Source: Colias croceus
Lineage: Eukaryota; Arthropoda; Insecta; Lepidoptera; Pieridae
Length of the DNA: 64,000 bases
Direction of reading: 5' to 3'
NCBI RefSeq assembly: GCF_905220415.1
Contig: NC_059539.1
Location: forward strand, 2,666,001-2,730,000
The notes under the pieces are model-generated. The model saw nothing but the letters and a program-made list of their open reading frames with translations. It searched no databases and was not told the origin of the DNA. A program made the translations under genes and the position numbers. This document shows positions 1 to 8,000 of the stretch, in pieces (the first letter of the stretch is position 1; every line of letters begins with the position of its first letter).

Positions 1-552
1 AACAAAACTTGGGCTAATACGACGAATCTAACGATACCCTAATTAAAGAAATCCATCCAGTGGTTCGGAAGATATCAGAGTATAAAGAATATTAGATACA
101 AAGATAGGCGCGAAAAACATAACCCTATTCTTTTTAGTCGGGTTATAAAAATGCCCGAGCTGCTGCGGAACGCGACGCGAGCGGATAGTTGCGATAGCGG
201 ATCACGCTCTGCGCACGTAAAAATGAATCGGGGGTGCTTGGCTAGCGCGGGGAGAACGTCCAAATCCTCAAAATCGTTTCACTGTTACATCAACCTTAAA
301 CTTATAAAATAATTGCATGGTCAGTGGTCACCGATACTTGATTAGTGTTCAGTTTGAATTAAATCTAAAGAAGTCGGTTACATGGAAACAAGACGGTTAC
401 ATCTTAATCTTATCTTAATATATATATATAAATCTCGAGTCACAATGTTTGTCCTCAATGGACTCCTAAACCACGTAACCGATTATAATAAAATTCGCAC
501 ACCGTGTGCAGTTCGATCCAACTTGAGAGATAGGATAGTTTAAATCTCAAAT
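1..552. other. Intergenic DNA with a G+C-rich patch
   Basis: No gene is supported here. The stretch is AT-rich except for about 110-260, which is G+C- and CpG-rich. The wording around 45-100 resembles the degenerate flanks of lepidopteran interspersed repeats, but I cannot assign a family. No reading frame of convincing length or composition is present. Confidence 0.4.
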
Positions 553-592
553 CGGTTAGAGAAAGCGGGTGAAGCCGCGGGCGGTAAGCTAG
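553..592 (+). repeat. 3' end fragment of a Helitron-type element
   Basis: The G+C-rich hairpin (GGGTGAAGCCGCGGGCGG) followed by TAAGCTAG and a T is the 3' terminus shared by the full copies elsewhere in the window. Helitrons end in CTRR, with the next T belonging to the host site. No matching 5' end is visible upstream, so this is a truncated copy. Confidence 0.6.
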
Positions 593-1437
593 TAATATTA
601 TAAACATATAGCTGAAACTAAGACGTGTTAAAAATACGTTACAATTATTTACACATCTACCAAATTTTACTACGCATTAAATTTCAATACCTCTTGAAGC
701 GAATCCGTGGTATTATATTCAAATCGGAAAGTCAAAAGTAATTTTCCCCAGAGTGTTGACCGAGGTTCTCCAGTCAATGTAAGTATTAGGCACTTAACCT
801 GTATTTCTGATGAAACCGAGATATTTTTTCGGAGGATATCGATTATATCTGCTTGTGTCATTGAAGGATCACCTGTCAATGAGGGAGGGAGTATATGAGC
901 AAAACAATAGATAGATGTGTTTGTTATGATCACTTTAGGTAATTTAAAAACCTTTGTATGCTATTATATTAATATTTTAACATTTTATTAAGCGTTGATG
1001 CTTAGCGTTGATGTATCCAAAATGTTTTAACCGCTCCGTATTTTTTTTACACGCTTTTTATTAGCTTCAATAAGTCTAAACATGAATTAAAAATATATTA
1101 TTGAAACTGTGGGCTCTGACTGCGACAGATACAAGTCGCCGTCATCTAGTTGAATCTGCTATTTGTTACTATATGAACATTTTTCTTCAGACTTGTAGCC
1201 GATCAATAATTTTAACAAATTATAATGGTTGCCAAAAGGTAATATTTGATTCAATGTGACCGACTCGCTTTTGGACTTATTTCAGGTAGAGCCACATTCT
1301 ATTTATGAATCAGCCGAAAAATTGGGGTTTCATGAGTTACCCTTTGATATCAATGTAAACATCTCAACCTTGGAAATTAAAAGTTGATCTGTTATGACAA
1401 TATTGTACTAACCTAATAAATTTTTAAAGAATTGAAA
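593..1437. other. AT-rich stretch without a supported gene
   Basis: Overlapping open frames run on both strands between 670 and 933, but neither has recognisable homology. A donor-like GTAAGTATT at 779-787 (plus) is the only splice-like signal. Nothing else stands out. Confidence 0.3.
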
Positions 1438-1498
1438 AAATTCTATCACGAGGCGAGACAGAATTCGCGGTTTCGAATCCCGTTCTGTGATAGAATTT
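1438..1498. repeat. 12-bp perfect hairpin enclosing a B-box-like sequence
   Basis: AAATTCTATCAC (1438-1449) is the exact reverse complement of GTGATAGAATTT (1487-1498). The loop holds GGTTTCGAATCC (1469-1480), close to the pol III B box or tRNA T-arm consensus but with one extra T. It is too short and unstructured to be a tRNA. It could be a tRNA/SINE relic or chance. Confidence 0.35.
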
Positions 1499-1639
1499 AG
1501 TCAATTATTTTTAATTTATAATATGTATAAGCATATGAATGTTATAAAACTAAAATATGAAATTCGACATCGTACCTTATGTTTAAAATATAAAAGTATC
1601 TATATGTATAAGTGTAATGTTATTATCCATAACAGTATC

Positions 1640-1791
1640 ACCGAAGTCAAAATCGTCTTCTTCAAGCGTAGAGTGACAGGTACCTTCTAGGGAAGCGCCA
1701 CAGGAAGCGCGTACTATCTTAGTACCTTAGACCATGCTTAGACCACATGTCAGCTTAACATCAGGCGAGATTGTGATCAAGCGCTACCTTA
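1640..1791 (+). pseudogene. 3' end of a Jockey/CR1-like LINE
   Basis: The frame ending at the stop 1688-1690 reads FFKRRV before the stop. This resembles the basic C-terminus of lepidopteran LINE ORF2 proteins, also seen at 41848-41927 (VFKKRVNRY). The following bases (ACATGTCAGCTTAACATCAG and on to GATCAAGCGCTACC) match the 3' UTR after that second copy. It is severely 5'-truncated. The family assignment is by pattern only. Confidence 0.55.
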
Positions 1792-2033
1792 TCCATACTA
1801 ATATTATAAATGCGAAAGTAACTCTGTCTGTCTGTCTGTTACTCAATCACGCCTTAACTAATGAACCAATTTGCATGAAATTTGGTATAGAGATATTTTG
1901 ATACCCGAGAAAGGACATAGGCTATTTTTTACCCCGGGAAATAGGATAGGTTTTATCCCGGAAATCCCACGGGAACGGGAACTATGCGGGCTTTTCTTTG
2001 ACTGCGCGGGCAAAGCTGCGGGTGGAAAGCAAG
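1792..2033 (+). mobile_element. Non-autonomous Helitron-type element (TGTC-repeat subfamily)
   Basis: It starts TCCATACTAATATTATAAA, has a short CTGT repeat near the 5' end, then the conserved block GAACCAATTTGCATGAAATT. It ends in a G+C-rich hairpin and GCAAG where relatives have GCTAG. Copies of the same subfamily lie at 31992-32208 (minus) and 58253-58459. It has no coding capacity. TC at the 5' end, CTRR-like 3' end and a terminal hairpin are the established Helitron hallmarks. It directly follows the LINE tail. Confidence 0.7.
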
Positions 2034-3065
2034 TTCACAATAAAAAATAAATTACTAGGTAAGTACTATTATAATCACAAAAGCTTGTGATGTTTAAATA
2101 AGTTCAGTTAAAATATAGATATTCGTTGGGATTTTCTTTGAAGTGTTAGCATTCCCAACATGTTAAAATCCCAACGAATGCATTTTCAAAATAAGGTCCT
2201 TACATTTTGAAATGTGGAAAAATCAACAGGCTAATAACATAATATTTAATTCAGCAGAAGTCGTAACTTTTTCCGTCTGACTCTGAGTGAGGTTTTAATT
2301 TAATTTTTCATACTGTACGTAATCCCTACGATGCGAGTCGACGGTACGACCTCTTGTTTATAATTTAATAATATGTGTTCCTGGTAAAGTTTGAATTGTG
2401 GTCAACTTTGATAATTTCTGTACATTTAGGTAATGTATCATGGTTTCTATATTATGTAGTTTACTAATAGTTCGTCTGTAAATAAAATGTTATGCAATTG
2501 AAAGTTACTAAATTTACTTATACATGTTTACCTTAGCAGAAAACATAGTCAAAATAAAAAAGAAGTTTAACCAGGAACGGAATATAATCAGAATAGATAT
2601 TCAAACTTCACCGAATTTAGACAATTTCTTGAGAGAAATTCTTCGTTTCAGTTTTTTTTTGTACTTTCGATCCAGTGTTATTCTCGTAATTAAGATGCAT
2701 CGAAGGTATAAAGATAAATTATTCCAACAAAATATTATCGCAACAAAATTCATCAAATAAGTAGTTAAATATATAATAGTAACCCAAATACATCAACACA
2801 ACACATTAAAATATGTAATTGTAAAAGAAAAAAAAAAGTATTAAACTCGAAAATAAAGCTCATTTTTAGCGAAGTCAGTTAATGGAAAACGAAGTAACGT
2901 TTTTTATACTTTAGCTGTAACATTCATACAGTTTTCATACATATTATTACCGTTATTATAAAATTTTAACCAACTTATCACGATTACTCTCAGACATATC
3001 CTTGCTTGTTTAATCATATTAATGTGGTTTAATTCCAAAAGTACGTTAATTAATCAAAAGCCATT
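2034..3065. other. AT-rich DNA with one inverted repeat
   Basis: ATTCGTTGGGATTTT (2121-2135) is repeated as its exact reverse complement at 2165-2179, making a 15-bp stem with a 29-nt loop. There is a poly-A run near 2830. No convincing coding frame is present. Confidence 0.45.
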
Positions 3066-3069
3066 TTAA

Positions 3070-3978
3070 CCCTTAGCTGGTATCGGGGGTCAAAAATCAC
3101 CCCAGTGCAACGAAATTTTGGTCATAACTCTTTAGTGTTATAACTTATACTCTTGTTCATCTAGCTAATCTCATAACATCTCGGGCGTGAGATGGACGAC
3201 ATACAAGTGTTACTTTTCTGTTACAAGGAGCCGAGGTACGTACACTGCTGGGGTCAAAAATCACCCCCGATACCATTTGTGTAAGTTTGTCTGAATTTAT
3301 TCTAAAATTATTTTCTTTATTTTTTGAGTTATAAACGATCATTATGGAGAGTTTTTTGACTGACGATCAAATAGCTGAATTATTAGATGACGAAATAGAA
3401 GAAAATGAACCGGAAACCTTCAACAGACCAGCTGCTTCTGTAAGTGATGATGAACAAATAAGTGATTGTTAGGAAGAAGAGTATGTTAGAAGCTGACTCC
3501 TCAACTTCAAGTTCTGATAGTAGCAGCGAAGGAGATGATGATGAAGAAGAAGCAGCTAGTCATACCTCTGGCGAACAGCGATCATATGTTCTAAATGTTA
3601 GAAATTTTACTAAGAATTTTGTTACTGGTTCATATAAGTTGTCATTTTTTTTGTTTAGACTGTATAAGAAAACTAAAGTTAGAATATTTTTATGTTAATT
3701 TTTAGTTTTTGTAGAATTTATGGATCTCAAAGTGAACATCACTAAAATTAAACCAAAAATAAGATATAATTTGATTTGAAAAATTAGTATGGTTCATTAC
3801 TTTATAGAGCACTATATTGTCGTTAAATGCTTACTTTAAGAGTTACTTTATTAATAAAAGAGGATTAAAAAGTAAAAAAAACCTGTTTTTATAACAATTA
3901 TTTTTAATTTTCTCGTGGGGTCTTTTTTTACCCCCGATACCAGTTATGTTGGCCAAGTTTAGCGATACCAGCTAAGGG
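3070..3978 (+). mobile_element. Internally deleted piggyBac-type element
   Basis: The 909-bp element is bounded by 15-bp perfect terminal inverted repeats, CCCTTAGCTGGTATC at 3070-3084 and its reverse complement at 3964-3978. It is flanked by TTAA on both sides (3066-3069 and 3979-3982), the signature target of the piggyBac superfamily. Subterminal copies of the TATCGGGGGT/ACCCCCGATA motif occur at 3078-3103, 3250-3275 and 3916-3943. The interior keeps only the start of a transposase-like frame, so the copy cannot encode its own mobilisation. It lies 191 bp left of the BEL/Pao insertion. Confidence 0.85.
3344..3698 (+). pseudogene. N-terminal remnant of piggyBac-type transposase
   Basis: An ATG at 3344 opens a 42-codon frame beginning MESFLTDDQIAELLDDE and stopping at 3470-3472. 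An acidic, Ser-rich continuation (SSTSSSDSSSEGDDDEEE) follows in another frame down to 3698. The acidic leader of this kind (S-x-x-D-x-I-x-x-L-D-D) is typical of piggyBac/PGBD transposase N-termini. The DDD catalytic core and the C-terminal Cys-rich finger are absent. I read this as a frameshifted, internally deleted gene inside the 3070-3978 element. The end of homology after about 3600 is uncertain. Confidence 0.6.
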
Positions 3979-4173
3979 TTAATTACAATGTAGTTTTAAC
4001 GTTAGGTACGTTAAGCCTGTTTTTCTCTAAAACCGATAGTATTTGGAGTTATAATTAATAAAGAGTTAATTACAATTAATGATTAAATACAGTTAATGAT
4101 TTCCAATATTATTCATAAGTTAAATCGATGTATTTGTATAAATAATTTTCGCAGAGGAATTTTTCTTTATTAT

Positions 4174-4682
4174 TGTAAAGGACGAGCACACTTTCAAGGT
4201 CAAGCGCAGGCGACAACGGGGCTCCCCACACAGCGACGCCACGTGTATCAACGCTACACATGGAAGAAGAGGCGCACCGCGGTTTCGACGAGGCGCACCG
4301 CGGTTTCGACTATCGCGCTGTATACACTACGCCACGTGTATTGCGTCTACACGTGGAGGAGGCGTGGCCTAGGCGGCACATGCAAGACAGCCGCCGCCGC
4401 TTTGAGCCGCCGCCGCCGCTTTGTGCCTCGCCGCCGGGCGATGGCTTTGTGGCTCGCCGCACCGCTTTGAATATCGCCGCCGGTGACGCATATAAATAGC
4501 CCAACATTTGGAATTAAAGTCAGTTGCAGCAAGTTCTTCTTCCAGACTAGTAGTGAAGAAGTAATAGTGAATAAGTAATAGTGATAAATTGTAATAGTGT
4601 ACATAAGGGTCGATAATATATGTATGTCGAAGGAAGGGTGTTTTCTTGAACACAAACCCCAACAATAATACAGTCCACAACA
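4174..4682 (+). repeat. 5' LTR of the BEL/Pao element
   Basis: It matches the 3' LTR at 508 of 509 positions. U3 is G+C-rich. It holds a 21-bp direct duplication (4269-4289 and 4290-4310), runs of GCCGCC and CTTT, and three CACGTG E-boxes at 4240-4245, 4333-4338 and 4350-4355. The core promoter predicted at 4491-4524 would put the U3/R boundary near 4522. Confidence 0.95.
4491..4524 (+). promoter_or_regulatory. Core promoter of the LTR (TATA box plus initiator)
   Basis: TATAAATAG at 4491-4499 is followed by TCAGTT, the arthropod initiator motif, at 4520-4525. The A at 4522 lies 31 bases after the first T of the TATA box, the classical spacing. Transcription of the genomic RNA would start there. 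The same sequence is present in the 3' LTR at 10768-10801. Confidence 0.75.
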
Positions 4683-5037
4683 ACGTCTGGTCCTTCGATC
4701 GCCGGATACTCCAGGAAGAGGAAACGCTGCCCGTGGAAGACCAGATCCTGCCGAAGAGAGGTACGCATCGGCAACGAGTTCACCTTCGAGGGGCGAATAT
4801 CGGCAAACCGGTAACGTTGGTACTAGCCTGCTGGTGTTTTTGATCGTCACCAGGCGAGTCAGGTACCTACCGACGGGGCCGCGCTGTTGGTACTAGTCCA
4901 ATGAGGTGAGTCGTAAGGTTTTTTACGGGTAGACTCGGGCCATTGGGTGACCTTGGTGGTACGCGCCGGGAATCAGGGGTGCTGGTCAGCGGAACGAGTC
5001 TGCCAGTATAAGCCTGCGGTGCGTCACCTCTTTAGGC
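4683..5037 (+). other. 5' leader of the BEL/Pao element, with possible primer-binding site
   Basis: The leader runs from the LTR end to the polyprotein ATG. TGGTCCTTCGATCGCCGG at 4688-4705, five bases after the LTR, begins with TGG as a tRNA-primed binding site should. I could not match the rest to a particular tRNA 3' end, so the primer assignment is open. Packaging signals, if present, would lie here. Confidence 0.4.
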
Positions 5038-8000
5038 ATGGTGGTTACCCGCAGCCAGGGTGAAGCTGCAGAAGTGGAGGACCGGAGCCAAGAGACAGAG
5101 CGTGTACGGCAAGAACGAATGCGGCGGCTGGTGCTGGACCCGCTGGCATCGCCGTCTGACGCACGCTTGACGTCAGCCACAGAAACAATGGAGATCCCGC
5201 CGCAACCGCGACGGCATTCGCCAGCGAGATCCGCTAGATCGGTGCGGTCGTCGGCGAGTACGGCGCGGCGGATTAAGGCGGCGGAATTAGAAGCGGCAGA
5301 GCGACTCGCCGCTATCCAGAGAAAAGAACTACAAATTGAGAAAGAACTAATAAATAAACGCTTACAGTTCGAGGTGTCCGCCATACAGGAAGACGAGGGC
5401 CTGCCGGAAGATACCGTCACCGCGACAGAAGAACGAAACAAGGTAGACGAGTGGCTCCAGTCACATCCTGTGCCGAAGGATGACAGACACCAGCGATCCG
5501 AACTAAGAAGAGGAAGATCGCCGACGCCGACCAGACGAACAGGAATAGAGCAGCTGGCGGCGTCCCTAGAGAAGATGGCGCGACCGCGCCTACGCCACGC
5601 GGACCTTCCGATATTTTCAGGTGCGATCGAAGAGTGGCTGCCGTTCCGAGCAGCCTACCGGGACACAAGCAGCATGTACCAAGTGTCCGACGCAGAAAAC
5701 ATCCAGCGGCTGCGTACCTGCCTGAAGGGGGAAGCAAGGGACGCCGTGGCAGCGCTGCTTCACACTGCTTCATCACCTGAAGCAGTCATGAAAACTTTGG
5801 AGCAGTGCTTCGGGAGGCCCGAGATAATAATCGACAGGGCCATGGAAGACCTAAGGAAGCTGCCGCGACCTGGAGCAGCGGCCAAGGACATCAACTGCTT
5901 CGCGGTAAAAGTGCAAAATGTGGTGTGTATACTTCAAACCATAGACAGAAAAGGATATTTGTACAATCCTATGCTAGCACGGGAGATATTGGACAAACTT
6001 AGTCCGCACATGCGGTCTAGGTGGTGTGATTATGCTTTTGCACAGGAAGGCACAGCGGATCCAGAGATCGTGGTGCTGTCCCGCTTCCTCATGAGAGAGG
6101 CGGACCAGGCGCTTCGCTACACCTACGTTCCGACGAGCAGCACTGCACCAGCGCGCAGAGACGCCGCAGCAGCAGCAGCAGCAGCAGCAGCAGCGCGACC
6201 TGCTCCACCGAAAAGGAAGTCTGCAGTATACACCATGGTCTCCGGTGAAGATAAAGAAGAGAAGAAAGAAGAGAAGAAAGAAGAGAAGAAAGAAGAGAAG
6301 AAAGAAGAGAAGAAAGAAGACTTCTGCCTGTGCTGCAGGCGCGACCACGCTATGGTTGCCTGCCCGCGCTACGCCAAGCTGTCGGTGGATGAGCGGTGGG
6401 CGCTGGTCAGGGAAAAGGGCGCCTGCTTCAAGTGCGCCACGAAGAGACATCGGCGCAGCTTCTGTCGAGCGAAACCATGCGGCGTGAACCAGTGCCGCCG
6501 CCCGCATCATTCATCACTGCACGACGTAAGAAGAGAAGAGCCTGCTGCGTCGACCGAAGAAACCGTCATGGCGGTTGCTGACCGCGCAACCGCACCGCCC
6601 CGTGCCGTCCTGCTGAAGATGTGTCCAGTCACCGTCGTCGGCCCACGGGGGGAGGTATCGACGCACGCACTGCTCGATGAGGGCTCCACCATCACCCTCA
6701 TTGATGAGGACCTGGCGCAACAGATCGGCGCCAAAGGTCCCGCCACGCCGCTCCGCATCCACGGGGCGAACATGGAGCAGATTGAAGAAGGAAGTCGGCT
6801 GGTGACGGTGCAGCTGCGGGGGCAGAGCGACGGGACACTACACGACCTGCGCGCCCGCACGATGAAGAAGCTGCAGTTGCATCAGCAGTCCATCCCGGGA
6901 TCCCTGCTTCGGTACAGACATCTGCGCGACATACCGGAACGTGAGGTATGTTACGAACAAGCACGCGCGGGTGTCCTGGTGGGTACCGACCACTGGGAGC
7001 ATATCGTGACCAGAGAACTTCGGACGGGCGGCGCCGACGAACCTGCCGCCTCCAAGACAAGTCTCGGCTGGGTGATACATGGAACAACGCCGCGTCGAAT
7101 GATCGTCGAGAGAGACCGCGTGCTTCACGTCCGAGAACAACAAGCGGACCAGCGGCTGCACGACCTGGTGGCAGAGCACTTCAAGATCGAATCATTGAAC
7201 ATAGCCAGCAGACCGCGCATCAGCGACGCCGACCGACGAGCGACATCCATCGTCGAGACGACTACGAAGAAGACGCCGGGCGGGTACGAGATCGGCCTGC
7301 CGTGGAAGAGGGATAACGTCCGCATGCCGCCGAGCTACAATGCCGCGCTGCGGAGACTTCTGAAGATTGAAGCAAAAATGGACGCCGCGCCGGAATTCGC
7401 AGCCGAGTACACCAAGCAGATGAACAACTTATTCGAGAAAAGGTATGCGGTTCCGTGCGATGGCAGTGAAGGCGAGAGCAGCGTGTGCTGGTACCTGCCG
7501 CATTTTGCTGTGACCAATCCCAACAAACCAGGGAAGCAGCGATTGGTCTTTGATGCGGCAGCCAAAAGCCACGGGACTTGTTTAAATGATGAACTACTTG
7601 AGGGCCCAGACTTGCTACTATCACTGCCAGGTATATTATTTCGATTCAGGGAAAAGGCAGTGGCAGTCACAGCAGATATAGAGGAGATGTTCTTACAAGT
7701 GAAAATAAGACCCGAAGACCAGCCAGCGCAGCAGTTTTTATGGAGGGGATGCCGACGCGACACGCCGCCACAGCACTATAAGATGACGTCCATGATATTC
7801 GGCGCAGCGAGCTCTCCATTTATGGCGCATTACATCCGTAATTATAATGCGCAGCAGCACGCAGAACAGTATCCAATGGCGCTGGAAGCGATAACAAAGA
7901 GCCACTACATGGACGATCTGGTGGTGAGCTACGCCGACGCAGAGGAAGCCAGACAAGCGATCGAAGAAATACGGACAGTGCACGCAGCGGCAGGCTTCAA

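Noticed and set aside
75..263. Minus-strand frame over the G+C-rich patch
   Set aside because: Openness is explained by base composition; no recognisable motif or splice context.
670..933. Overlapping open frames on both strands (87 codons minus, 63 plus), with a donor-like GTAAGTATT at 779
   Set aside because: Neither product resembles a family I know. No matching acceptor or partner exon was found, and open frames of this size occur by chance.
4347..4850. Long frames within the LTR on both strands, repeated at 10624-10960
   Set aside because: They arise from the G+C-rich U3 sequence of the BEL/Pao LTR and recur only because the LTR does. Retroelement LTRs are not expected to code here.
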